From positions 183,998 through 247,997 of the forward strand of contig JADZGB010000022.1 of assembly GCA_020854105.1 (NCBI GenBank): a stretch of DNA of 64,000 nt, read 5' to 3'. The position numbers and the translations under genes are program-made. Under the pieces are notes generated by a model. That model saw only the letters and a program-made list of their open reading frames with translations, had not been told where the DNA came from and searched no databases. Origin of the DNA: Burkholderiales bacterium (GTDB taxonomy: Bacteria; Pseudomonadota; Gammaproteobacteria; Burkholderiales; SHXO01). Positions 53,544 to 62,648 of this stretch are shown piece by piece (the first letter of the stretch is position 1; each line of letters starts with the position of its first letter).

Positions 53544-53771
53544 GGTTCCAGGGACATGCCGGCGCGCATCCGCAGGCACTTCAGGGGCGTATCCTTGACT
53601 GCGGACGCAGGCCGGCACACAGGTGCCCGGACGCGCCCGCCCCGCGACCGCCGGCGCGGGCGATTATCCCACGCTGCGCCGGTTCAGTCCGCCATGCCTT
53701 CCTGCTAGATTTTGGGATCGGCAGCGGACATCGGGGACGCCGCCACAGCAGCAACAACCGACAGGCCCGGC

Positions 53772-56700
53772 ATGTTCGAACGTCTGAAAGCATACAGATC
53801 CGCCGCCGCCTCTCCCGGCAGCGCACCCGCCGGCACCGCACCGGCATCCAGCCCGCGCAAGCGCACGGGCCGACTGGGCAGAGTGCTACTGGGCATCGCG
53901 ATCTTCCTGGTCGTGTTTGCGGCCGCCGGCTTCTTCGCTGTGCCACCCATCGCCAGGCATTATCTGGTGAAGGGCCTGAGCGCGCAGCTTGGGCGGCCGG
54001 TATCCATCGCCGACATCGACGTGAATCCCTTTGCCATGACGGCGCTGGTCAAGGGATTCAAGGTGATGGAGCCGGCCGGCGCGCCGGTGTTCGTATCCGT
54101 GGACGAGTTCCTCGTCAACGCCGAATACCGCTCGATCCTGCGGATGGCCCCGGTGCTGAAGCAGGTGCGGATCGGTGCGCCGTACGTGCACATCGTGCGC
54201 AATCCCGACGGCAGCACCTACAACTTCTCGGACCTGATCGAGAAGTTCTCGAAGACGCCAAAGGACACGCCGGAGAAGCCCTCCGATGCCCGGTTCTCGC
54301 TCAACAACATCGAACTGGTCGGCGGCAAGGTCGAGTTCGATGACCGGCCCAGTCAGGCACGACACGTGGTGAGCGACATCGATCTCGCCATCCCCTTCAT
54401 CTCCAACCTCCCCGACCGCGTGGAGGAGTACATCCAGCCGGCATTCTCCGCGCGCGTCAACGGCACGCCGGTGGCCTTGAAGGGGCGCACCAAGCCGTTC
54501 AAGGACACGCTGGAGACGGCGGTGGACCTGAATATCGACAAGCTGGAGCTGCCGCGCTACATCGAATACCTTCCGGTGAAGCTCGGCTTCCGGATGCCAT
54601 CCGGAATCCTCGACACGCGCCTGACGCTGTCGTTCGTGCAGCAGTCGCAGCAGCCGCTGGTGCTGATCAAGGGCAGCGTCAACCTGCAGAAACTGAAGCT
54701 CACCGAGCCGGGCGGCGCGCCGCTGTTCAACCTCGGCAATATGGCGATACCGATCGACGCGATCGATGTGTTCGGCGCACGCTACGCTTTCGGCAAGATC
54801 GCGCTGACCGCACCCGAGGCGTTCGTGCAGCGCGGGCAGGATGGCGTTCTCAACTGGGGCCGCGTCCAGCCGCTGGTGGGTGACGGCACGCCCTCCGCCG
54901 AGCCGGCCCGGACCTCCGCGCAACCACAGATGGTCCTCACCGTGGCCGAGGTAGCGCTCGCGAACGGCACCGTGCACGTGGAGGACCGGGTTCCCGAGAA
55001 GGGCTTCCGTACGGATCTGACCGGAATCGAAGCCGCCGTGCGCGGCCTGGCACTGCCGCAGAAGGCACCGGCGCAGGTCGATGTCGCGTTCGCGACCGAC
55101 AGGCAGGCCAGCGTCAGGCTGACGACGACGCTGCTGCTCGAGCCGTTGACTGCCCAGGGCAAGCTGGACGTGGGCAATGTCAGCCTCACCGACTACGAGA
55201 CCTACTATGCGCCATACATTCTGTACCGGCTGCAGGACGGGCGGGCTGAGCTGTCCACGCAGTTCGCGTACCAAATGACTGACAGCGGCCCCGAGACGCG
55301 GCTGAGCGCCTTGAACCTCGACCTGAGCAGCGTACGCATGCTCGAGCCGGGCCGGAAGGAGGAGTTCCTGCGCGCGCGCAGCGCACAGATCCGAAATGCC
55401 GAGGTGGACGTCAACGAACTGGTGCTCACGGTGGGCGAGTTCGTCACCCGCGACGGGCTGTTGAACATCGTGCGCGAGGCGGACGGCGCGCTCAATGCCA
55501 CGCGCGTGCTGCCGGCACCGAAGGAGACACGCGTACCGGCGCAGCAGGGCACGCCCTGGCGAATCACGCTGAACCGGGCCGACGTCGACAGGTGGAAGCT
55601 GGCATTCACCGACCTCGCCGCCGAAGAGCCGGTGAAGATCGTGGCGGATGGCGTGCGCGTGCGTGCCAGCGGCGTGAGCAACCAGCCGAACAAGACCGGC
55701 CGCGTCGACATGCAGGCGAAACTCGCCGATGGCGGCAGCGTGAAGGCTGCCGGGACCGTCTCGCTCGCGCCGCTGAAGGCCGATCTCGATGTGGACCTCC
55801 AGCGCTTCGGGCTCGTGCCGCTGCAGCCCTACTTCACGGACAAGGTGAACATCCTGCTGAGCAGCGCGGATGCCTCGGTGAAAGGCAAGACACGCATTGC
55901 CGTGGACGCCGCAGGCAAGCTGGCAGCGTCCTTCAACGGCGAGGCGGGAGTGACCGAGTTCGCCGCGATCGAGAAGAGCAGCTCCGAAGACCTGCTCAAA
56001 TGGCAGTCGCTGTTCGTCGCAGGGATCGACTACACACTGGAACCGATGTCGCTCGGCATCGAGGAAGTGGCGCTGTCGGACTTCTTCGCACGCATCATCA
56101 TCTATCCCGACGGCCACCTGAACCTGCAGGACATCGTCGTCAAGGAAGGCGCCCCGCCTGCCGGTACCGATGCCCAGACCGTTCCGACCGCTGCCGCGCC
56201 GGCGGCCGGCGCGGCCCCCAGGTCGGCTGCACGGACCACGGCGGAGGTCTCCCCCACCCCGGGACGCGACTCGCGCCCGGGGGCAGACGGCAGGATCGAG
56301 CCGGCGCCGGCCCCCGCCCCGGAGCAGCCGGCCGCGCAACCGCCCATCCGCATCGCCAAGGTCACGCTACAGGGAGGCGACGTGAGCTTCACCGACCTGT
56401 TCGTCAAGCCCAACTACTCGGCCAACCTGAGCGATATCGGCGGGGCAGTGCTCGGGTTGTCCTCGGAGTTGAACACGACAGCCGACGTGGATCTGCGCGG
56501 CCGCTTCGCCAAGACCGCGCCGGTGCAGATCAAGGGCAAGATCAATCCGCTGGTCGAGAACCTGTTCCTCGACCTGGCGGCCAACGTGCGCGACATCGAG
56601 CTCGGTCCGTTCACTCCCTACTCCGGCAAGTACGTCGGTTACGCGATCGAGAAGGGCAAGATGAACTTCCACGTCGTCTACAAGGTAGAGAACCGCAAGC

Positions 56701-57542
56701 TCGCCGCGCAGAACAAGCTCGTCCTGAATCAGCTGACCTTCGGCGACAAGGTGGAGAGCCCGGATGCGATCAAGCTGCCGGTGCTGCTCGCCGTCGCACT
56801 GCTCAAGGACCGCAACGGAGTGATCGACGTGAACCTGCCCATCAGCGGTTCGCTGGACGATCCGAAGTTCAGTGTCGGCGGGATCGTCATCCGCATCATC
56901 TTCAACCTGATCGAGAAGGCGGTGACCGCACCCTTCGCCCTGCTCGGCAACCTGCTCGGGGGTGCAGGCGGAGGCGAGGAGCTGTCCTTCATCGAGTTCG
57001 ACTTCGGCACCTCTGCGCTGTCCCAGGAGGGGCAGGACAAGGTAGCGAAGCTGCAGACGGCCCTGGTCGATCGTCCCGGCCTCCAGCTCGACATCACCGG
57101 ACGCGCGGATCCCACCCAGGACCGTGAGGGTCTGCGCCAGCACCGCTTCGACCAGCAGGTGAAGGCACAGAAGCTCAAGGACCTGGTCAGGAAGGGATCG
57201 GCGGTTCAATCGCTGGATCAGATCACGATCGAGCCGGCCGAGTACGAGAAGTATCTCGAGCGCGCTTACAAGGACGCGAAGTTCGCCAAACCGCGCAATG
57301 CAATCGGCATGGTCAGGAGGCTGCCCAAGGAAGAGATGGAGAAGCTCATGCTGACCAATATCCAGGTGGGTGACGACGACCTCACGCAGCTGGCGATCCA
57401 GCGTGCACAATCGGCCAAGGATGCGCTCACCCGGGATGGCAAGGTGGAGCTGGAGCGCGTGTTCCTGCTCGCGCCCCGGATCGAGGGCGCCAGGACCGAA
57501 GACAAGGCCCGGCCCAGCCGGGTGGATTTCTCCCTGAAATAG
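53772..57542 (+). CDS. Large DUF748 (AsmA-like) envelope protein
   Basis: 1256 residues. After a basic N-terminus and one membrane helix (GRVLLGIAIFLVVFAAAGFF, about 35-54) come repeated DUF748/AsmA-like beta-rich segments (LVKGFKVMEPAG; RPVSIADIDVNPF), a Pro/Ala-rich linker (about 800-855) and a C-terminal part with the SFIEFDFGTSALSQEG / ITGRADP OmpA-like pattern. AsmA-like proteins of this size bridge the periplasm and are linked to lipid transport between membranes (inference from family). An in-frame TTG at 53712 would add 20 residues. Confidence 0.87.
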   Translation: MFERLKAYRSAAASPGSAPAGTAPASSPRKRTGRLGRVLLGIAIFLVVFAAAGFFAVPPIARHYLVKGLSAQLGRPVSIADIDVNPFAMTALVKGFKVMEPAGAPVFVSVDEFLVNAEYRSILRMAPVLKQVRIGAPYVHIVRNPDGSTYNFSDLIEKFSKTPKDTPEKPSDARFSLNNIELVGGKVEFDDRPSQARHVVSDIDLAIPFISNLPDRVEEYIQPAFSARVNGTPVALKGRTKPFKDTLETAVDLNIDKLELPRYIEYLPVKLGFRMPSGILDTRLTLSFVQQSQQPLVLIKGSVNLQKLKLTEPGGAPLFNLGNMAIPIDAIDVFGARYAFGKIALTAPEAFVQRGQDGVLNWGRVQPLVGDGTPSAEPARTSAQPQMVLTVAEVALANGTVHVEDRVPEKGFRTDLTGIEAAVRGLALPQKAPAQVDVAFATDRQASVRLTTTLLLEPLTAQGKLDVGNVSLTDYETYYAPYILYRLQDGRAELSTQFAYQMTDSGPETRLSALNLDLSSVRMLEPGRKEEFLRARSAQIRNAEVDVNELVLTVGEFVTRDGLLNIVREADGALNATRVLPAPKETRVPAQQGTPWRITLNRADVDRWKLAFTDLAAEEPVKIVADGVRVRASGVSNQPNKTGRVDMQAKLADGGSVKAAGTVSLAPLKADLDVDLQRFGLVPLQPYFTDKVNILLSSADASVKGKTRIAVDAAGKLAASFNGEAGVTEFAAIEKSSSEDLLKWQSLFVAGIDYTLEPMSLGIEEVALSDFFARIIIYPDGHLNLQDIVVKEGAPPAGTDAQTVPTAAAPAAGAAPRSAARTTAEVSPTPGRDSRPGADGRIEPAPAPAPEQPAAQPPIRIAKVTLQGGDVSFTDLFVKPNYSANLSDIGGAVLGLSSELNTTADVDLRGRFAKTAPVQIKGKINPLVENLFLDLAANVRDIELGPFTPYSGKYVGYAIEKGKMNFHVVYKVENRKLAAQNKLVLNQLTFGDKVESPDAIKLPVLLAVALLKDRNGVIDVNLPISGSLDDPKFSVGGIVIRIIFNLIEKAVTAPFALLGNLLGGAGGGEELSFIEFDFGTSALSQEGQDKVAKLQTALVDRPGLQLDITGRADPTQDREGLRQHRFDQQVKAQKLKDLVRKGSAVQSLDQITIEPAEYEKYLERAYKDAKFAKPRNAIGMVRRLPKEEMEKLMLTNIQVGDDDLTQLAIQRAQSAKDALTRDGKVELERVFLLAPRIEGARTEDKARPSRVDFSLK

Positions 57543-57695
57543 CCCGTTGCGGCGCGGCGGCAAGCACTTACCGATCGCTTACCGATCTGCACACCCCTTC
57601 AGGCATATACGAAGCCGTTCTATACCCGCCTATCATGGGTCGCCGCTGATCGCAGCCGATGTCCGATCCGCGAGCCAATTCAGGGGGGAACGACA

Positions 57696-58892
57696 ATGGC
57701 CATCGAACAGGGAACGAACGGCTGGGAAGGGCTGATCGCCACACCGGTACGTCGCAGCAACGGCAACGGCGTACGCAGCGCCAGGGTCAGCGCACGCCGA
57801 CCGCTGAGCGCGGTGCCACGTTCAGCCGCACCGGTGCGACGCCCCGATTCGGTACACCGAGCCGCGCCACGCATCATCGTCTTGGCCGCGCCCGGTCTGT
57901 TCGCCGACGGCCTCGCGCGCTCGCTGCGCATGCTCGGTTCCGGCGTGGAGGTGCGGATCGCGAGCGTGCGCGACAACCTCGATTCGCTGGCGCGCTGCGC
58001 CCTGATCATCGTGGATCTGGACGGTGCCGGCGACGTGGAGTCGATGCTGGCGACACTGCGCGGCCGGACGCAGGCGCCGATCGTCGCGCTGGCGCACTCG
58101 CCGGAAGCGGCGCGACTGGAGATCGCCATGCGCGCGGGCGCCGTGGCGCTCCTGTCGACGTCCTGTACTGAATCGCAGCTGCTCGAACAGGTCTCCACGC
58201 TTCTCCATGGCGGCCAGAGCACGGCAGCCGCGCCGGACGCACGACAGCCCGAGCTCGCCGGCCGGACGGCTGCGGATCGGAGCGGGCGGCCCTATGGCAT
58301 GACGCCGGGCGAGATGGACGTTCTGCGCCTGCTGCGCGAGGGACTCACCAACGCGCAGATCGCACGCGAGCGCGGGAGCAAGGAGGGAACCGTCAAGATC
58401 CACCTCGACAAGATCTACAAGAAACTGGGCGTGCAGAATCGCACGCAGGCGATCTGCATCGCCTCTCGCATGGACAGCCTCATCGACCTGCAGGCCAAGC
58501 GCCTCGAGGATGCCGAGTTCCGCTTCGAGGCACTGAGCGCCTATGTCACGCACGAGATCCACCGGGAAGGGGAAGTCCTGTTCTCTCACGGCGACCAGGG
58601 GGACTTCCTGTACTACGTCCAGCGTGGCCGCGTCCGGCTCGTGGAACTGGGACTGACCATGCAGGACGGCGACCTGTTCGGCGAGATCGGCATCTTCTCC
58701 CCGGGGCACGCCCGCACCTGCACCGCGCGCTGCGAAACACAGGTGAGCCTGTTCCGATTGAGCGCAGAGAAGGCGCATCGCCTCTACCTCGAGAATCCGC
58801 GCTTTGCCTATCAGGTCCTGCGTCTGATCGCCGGGCGGCTGCTTGCTGACCGCGCCCGGATGCCGGTCGACACGACCGGGTCCGACCGATAG
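57696..58892 (+). CDS. Receiver-like / LuxR HTH / cNMP-binding regulator, paralog A
   Basis: 398 residues in an unusual order. A basic N-terminal arm (1-55); a degenerate response-regulator fold (about 58-165) with Asp in LIIVDLDG (about 109) but no acidic pocket and ST where the conserved Lys should be; a LuxR-type helix-turn-helix (about 205-255, EGLTNAQIARERGSKEGTVK); then a cyclic-nucleotide-binding domain (about 285-385) with GEVLFSHGDQGDFLYYVQRG and the phosphate-binding cassette FGEIGIFSPGHARTCTARC, its Arg kept. Crp has these parts in the opposite order. Strong GGGGGGAA ribosome site. 153 bases after DUF748. Confidence 0.88.
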   Translation: MAIEQGTNGWEGLIATPVRRSNGNGVRSARVSARRPLSAVPRSAAPVRRPDSVHRAAPRIIVLAAPGLFADGLARSLRMLGSGVEVRIASVRDNLDSLARCALIIVDLDGAGDVESMLATLRGRTQAPIVALAHSPEAARLEIAMRAGAVALLSTSCTESQLLEQVSTLLHGGQSTAAAPDARQPELAGRTAADRSGRPYGMTPGEMDVLRLLREGLTNAQIARERGSKEGTVKIHLDKIYKKLGVQNRTQAICIASRMDSLIDLQAKRLEDAEFRFEALSAYVTHEIHREGEVLFSHGDQGDFLYYVQRGRVRLVELGLTMQDGDLFGEIGIFSPGHARTCTARCETQVSLFRLSAEKAHRLYLENPRFAYQVLRLIAGRLLADRARMPVDTTGSDR

Positions 58893-59073
58893 GCCTGGTT
58901 CGGTGCCACGCGATCGGCATATCCCCTAGGTGGGGTTCTCATCCGCGGCCCGATGGGCGTAGGCTTGTAGGCGTCATGCCCGCGGCTGCACCGGGCGCCC
59001 GCCGGACCAGGTCCGGCAGATGCGCCCGGCCCCGAACGCCGGCCGGGCCTGCGCGCCTTGGGAGAATGATCCG

Positions 59074-60105
59074 ATGACGCAGTCGGTGCTGGTGCTGGCC
59101 TGCCCGGGACCTCGCCTGGACGCGCTCGCGGCGTGTGCCGCGCTGCTGGGCGAGGCATGGAGCATCCGTTCTGCCGCCCCGGGCAGCCACGAGGCAATGC
59201 TCGGCGCCTGGCCGGCACTCGTCCTGCTCGACCTGTCCGACGATGCCCCGTTCTCGACGGTGCATCGCACCGCCCGCCAGTTCGAGGGCACACCGCTGGT
59301 GGTGAGCGGACCGGCCGACGACGATCGCGAGGTGGAGGCCGCGCTGCAGTCGGGTGCGGCGAGCTACCTGCCGCGTGCCTACACGGCGGATCAGGGGCTG
59401 ATGGTGCTGCGTCTCGCCCTCCAGGGCATCGGGCATCGTCCCAACCTCGTGCATGGAGCGGCCGCAACGGACCGGGCGTATCGCGGGAACGGCGTCCATT
59501 CCGCCTCGCCGATCGATGCGCTGCACGACATGCAGCTCACGCCCAAGCAGGTCGAAGTGCTCTCCTACGCCGCCGAAGGACTGTCCAACAAGCAGATCGC
59601 CTCGCGCCTGGACATCTCGGTGGGCACGGTCAAGCTGCACATGACCGAGATCTATCGGCGGCTGCACGTGGACCGGCGCGGCGAGGCAATCGCACTCGCG
59701 CAGAACATACAGCGCGTCCGGGCGCAGCAGATCCGCCACGGCGAAGACGGCAAGGACGTGCTCGAACTCCTGTTGCCGCATGTGAGTCACCGACAGTTCG
59801 CCCGGGGTCAGGTGATCTTCCGCAAGGGAGATCCGGGCACCGAGCTCTACTACCTGCAGCGCGGCCGCGTGCTGCTGGAGGAGATCGGCGTGGAGATGAG
59901 CGCCGGCGAGATGTTCGGTGAAATCGGGCTGTTCGCACCCGATCGGGCCCGCACCTGCACGGCACGCTGCGCCACCGACGTGGACCTGTTCTGCCTCACG
60001 TCGGAACAGGCCAAGAGCATCTACTACCTCAATCCTCGCTTCGCTCTGCACCTGATCACCCTGGTCGCGCGACGGCTGCTGGCGGACCGCGAGCGCACGA
60101 GCTGA
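59074..60105 (+). CDS. Receiver-like / LuxR HTH / cNMP-binding regulator, paralog B
   Basis: 343 residues, same domain order as paralog A. Receiver-like part (about 3-120) has VLLDLSDD (Asp about 53) and Arg (YLPR) in place of the Lys. LuxR HTH about 155-215 (AEGLSNKQIASRLDISVGTVKLHMTEIYRRLHV). cNMP domain about 235-335 with QVIFRKGDPGTELYYLQRG and FGEIGLFAPDRARTCTARC. GGGAGA lies upstream of the ATG. Follows paralog A by 181 bases, same strand, and ends two bases before the cyclase start, so the cyclase is probably translated from the same mRNA. Confidence 0.88.
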   Translation: MTQSVLVLACPGPRLDALAACAALLGEAWSIRSAAPGSHEAMLGAWPALVLLDLSDDAPFSTVHRTARQFEGTPLVVSGPADDDREVEAALQSGAASYLPRAYTADQGLMVLRLALQGIGHRPNLVHGAAATDRAYRGNGVHSASPIDALHDMQLTPKQVEVLSYAAEGLSNKQIASRLDISVGTVKLHMTEIYRRLHVDRRGEAIALAQNIQRVRAQQIRHGEDGKDVLELLLPHVSHRQFARGQVIFRKGDPGTELYYLQRGRVLLEEIGVEMSAGEMFGEIGLFAPDRARTCTARCATDVDLFCLTSEQAKSIYYLNPRFALHLITLVARRLLADRERTS

Positions 60106-60107
60106 GT

Positions 60108-62237
60108 GTGGCCAGGCCGCAGCTGCCGGTGCCTGCAGATGTTGCGCGCGACGGCGCGCGGCCTTCTGAACTGCCGCGCCCGGCCTGGAACGCGCGCACA
60201 CGGGCCCTGACGCTCAGTCTCGCGGTCGGCATTGTCGCCGGATTGATCGGCGTGCTGCCCGCCGGGATGCCTTTCCAGGAAGCCGCGGACCTGTTCTTCC
60301 TGTTCCGCGCCCGCGGGCCTCTGCCCTCACCGGGGGGCGTAGCGATCGTGCCCATCGACCGGCGCGCCGCGCAGGCCATCGCTGTCCCGCGCGATGCGGA
60401 CACCCGCGCGCAGTGCCACGATGTTCGCGTGGGCGGTACGCTGCCTTCCACGCACGATCTGCTGCCGCCCGGCCACCTCCTGCAGCGCTGGCCTCGATGC
60501 CTGACGGCCATGGTGATCGACTCGCTGCACCGGGCAGGCGCATCGGTCATCGTGCTGGACGTGCTGTTCCGGCCGATCCCGGCACAGCCGGGCCTGAGTG
60601 CAGAACAGGTGGCGGAGGGCGACCGCATGCTGGCGGATGCCATGAGGCGTGCAGGCAACGTGCTGCTCATCCAACGACTCGAAGGCGAGCATGACGAGCC
60701 GGCCCCGGTCAGCGAAGCCATCGCCGATGCAGCCGTGGGACAAGCACCCTTCCTGCTGCCCAAGGCGAAGACCGCGACCTTTCATCGCTTTGCCTCGCCG
60801 GAGAACACCGCGTGGGCGAGCGTCGGGATGCCGCTGCTCGCGCTTCAGCTTCACACGGCGCCGCTCTTTCCCGTGCTGCGCAGGATCCTCGAGCGCGAGG
60901 CACCCGACACTGCGACGTTGCTTCCCCGCACGCGCGAGCTGCTGCTGCAGGGGGGAAATCTGCAGGCACCTGCGCTGCTGCTTCGGTCCGCCTTTCGTGA
61001 GGACGCGTCGCTGACGGCCCGCGTGCTCGCCGCGATCACCCAGCCGGATCTCGCGGACCTCACGCCCGGGCAGCGCGCGCAGCTCCATTCATTGGTGCAG
61101 GCCTATGCCGGCGCTTCCTCCCGATACTTCAATCTGCATGGCCCGCCCGGAACGGTACAGGCAATCCGATACGAGCGCCTGGTTGCAAGTCGTGATCTGC
61201 CGGATCTGCGAGAGAAGGCGGTCTTCATCGGACTGGCGGAGTACGCGCAGCCGGAGCAGTACGAACACTTCGCCACCGTGTGGCCGGCTGCGAACGGCAT
61301 CGATATGAGCGGCGTCGAACTGGCCGCTACGGCATTCGTCAATCTCGCTGCCCGGGAGACGGTGCAGGCAATGACGGGCTGGCAGCGATTCCTCATTGTC
61401 TGCGCGAATGCAGGTCTAGTCGCCTGGGTGTGTTTTCTGTACACCGGCATGCGCGCGCTGCTGATGTCCGTGGTGCTGGTGACGCTGTACCTGGCGTTCG
61501 CGCTGCTGGCCTTCGAGTACCGCGCCTGGTGGCTTCCGGTGTCCGCGGTAACCGTCACTGGCGTGCCGCTCGCGCTCGCGGCCGCCTTCGTCGGCCGGTA
61601 CGTCGAACTCGAGCACCAGTATCGAAACCTGTACAAGGTGCTGGGAATGTTCGTCCCGCGCGGCGTGATTGCACGCCTGGTGAACAATGCGGAGAGCATG
61701 GCATGGGTGCGCGAATCGGTCCATGGCGCCTGCGTGGCGACCGATGGCGAACGCTATACCGCTCTGGCCGATAGCATGGAGCCGGAACAGCTCGGCAGCT
61801 TCCTCAACCGCTACTTCCAGACCTTGTTCCCGCCCGTCGCCAGCAATGAAGGCTGGGTCGCGGACGTCGTCGGCGACTCGATGCTGGCGGTGTGGGCCGA
61901 TGTACAGCCCTGCCCCAGGGTCCGGGAGCGGGCCTGCCAGGCAGCGCTGGAGATCCGCGCTGCAAGCGAGCGCTTCAACCGGGATGCCACTGCGCGCATG
62001 CCGACCCGCATCGGTATCGATTTCGGTCCGATCTCGCTCACCACGCTGGGCGCCGGCAGCCATTGGGAATACCGTCCGGTCGGGTCCGTGCCCAACACGG
62101 CCAATCGTCTGCAGAGCCTGAACAAGAAGCTCGGCACGCAGGTGCTGGCGTCCGAAGCCGCCATACAAGGCCTGGACGGCCTGCTCGTGCGCGACCTCGG
62201 TCTGTTCATGCTGCGCGTGTCAGCGCAACCCGCGTAG
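60108..62237 (+). CDS. CHASE2-domain class III nucleotidyl cyclase, altered active site
   Basis: 709 residues from a GTG two bases after the paralog B stop. One N-terminal helix, a CHASE2 extracytoplasmic sensor (about 50-395), three membrane helices (about 427-500), then a class III cyclase domain (about 535-700). Metal Asp residues are kept (ACVATDGERYT, VVGDSMLAVW), and so are the transition-state Asn/Arg (NTANRL). But the substrate-specifying Lys (K-x-x-GD) is Asp (ADVVGD) and the usual Asp is Ser (PVGSVPN). Activity and product are therefore open. The frame ends early compared with relatives; see the next entry. Confidence 0.88.
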   Translation: MARPQLPVPADVARDGARPSELPRPAWNARTRALTLSLAVGIVAGLIGVLPAGMPFQEAADLFFLFRARGPLPSPGGVAIVPIDRRAAQAIAVPRDADTRAQCHDVRVGGTLPSTHDLLPPGHLLQRWPRCLTAMVIDSLHRAGASVIVLDVLFRPIPAQPGLSAEQVAEGDRMLADAMRRAGNVLLIQRLEGEHDEPAPVSEAIADAAVGQAPFLLPKAKTATFHRFASPENTAWASVGMPLLALQLHTAPLFPVLRRILEREAPDTATLLPRTRELLLQGGNLQAPALLLRSAFREDASLTARVLAAITQPDLADLTPGQRAQLHSLVQAYAGASSRYFNLHGPPGTVQAIRYERLVASRDLPDLREKAVFIGLAEYAQPEQYEHFATVWPAANGIDMSGVELAATAFVNLAARETVQAMTGWQRFLIVCANAGLVAWVCFLYTGMRALLMSVVLVTLYLAFALLAFEYRAWWLPVSAVTVTGVPLALAAAFVGRYVELEHQYRNLYKVLGMFVPRGVIARLVNNAESMAWVRESVHGACVATDGERYTALADSMEPEQLGSFLNRYFQTLFPPVASNEGWVADVVGDSMLAVWADVQPCPRVRERACQAALEIRAASERFNRDATARMPTRIGIDFGPISLTTLGAGSHWEYRPVGSVPNTANRLQSLNKKLGTQVLASEAAIQGLDGLLVRDLGLFMLRVSAQPA

Positions 62238-62464
62238 TGGAACTGGTTGCCGAACGCTCGCGCGCCACCGACTCGCAGGTTGCGCTGTGCGAAGCATTCG
62301 CGCATGCATTGCAGCTCTTCCAGGCAGGCGATCTCGATCGCGCCCGCATTCGATTCGACGCGCTGGCACACGAGTTCGACGCGGACGGTCCATCCCGGTT
62401 CTTTGCTGCGCTGTGCCGGCAGACCGTGAGTCATGTCGACGGCGTGGTCGTGATGAACGACTGA
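62237..62464 (+). CDS. Detached C-terminal region of the CHASE2 cyclase
   Basis: 75 residues. The cyclase stop overlaps this GTG by one base (TAGTG). The product (VVELVAERSR.., then FAHALQLFQAGDLDRARIRFDALAHEFDADGPSRFF) looks like the C-terminal tail of CHASE2 cyclases, where the sequence after the ..LRGxAQPVRVVEL turn continues in the same frame. So either the parent gene carries a -1 frameshift, or it is split and made by reinitiation. By itself it shows one or two helix-turn-helix TPR-like units. Confidence 0.65.
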   Translation: MELVAERSRATDSQVALCEAFAHALQLFQAGDLDRARIRFDALAHEFDADGPSRFFAALCRQTVSHVDGVVVMND

Positions 62465-62528
62465 CGCCCCCCCTGGCAGGTGCCTGCGACGATGCACGCA
62501 GCGCTTGCAGATCTGAAAGTTATAGACC

Positions 62529-62558
62529 TTCCGTCATGTTGCGGAACTGTTGACGGAA
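62529..62558. promoter_or_regulatory. Inverted repeat of unknown role
   Basis: TTCCGTCA (62529-62536) and TGACGGAA (62551-62558), perfect 8-bp arms with a 14-base gap, 65 bases after the detached cyclase tail and 90 before the FecR gene. Either an operator or a weak hairpin. Confidence 0.45.
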
Positions 62559-62648
62559 GCCTATCGTTCACTGCTTCGGCCAACGTAGGAACAGCTCCCG
62601 GCCGCATCGCGTCGCAGCGTCACAAGAGACCTGGGGAGGGACGTCGGA

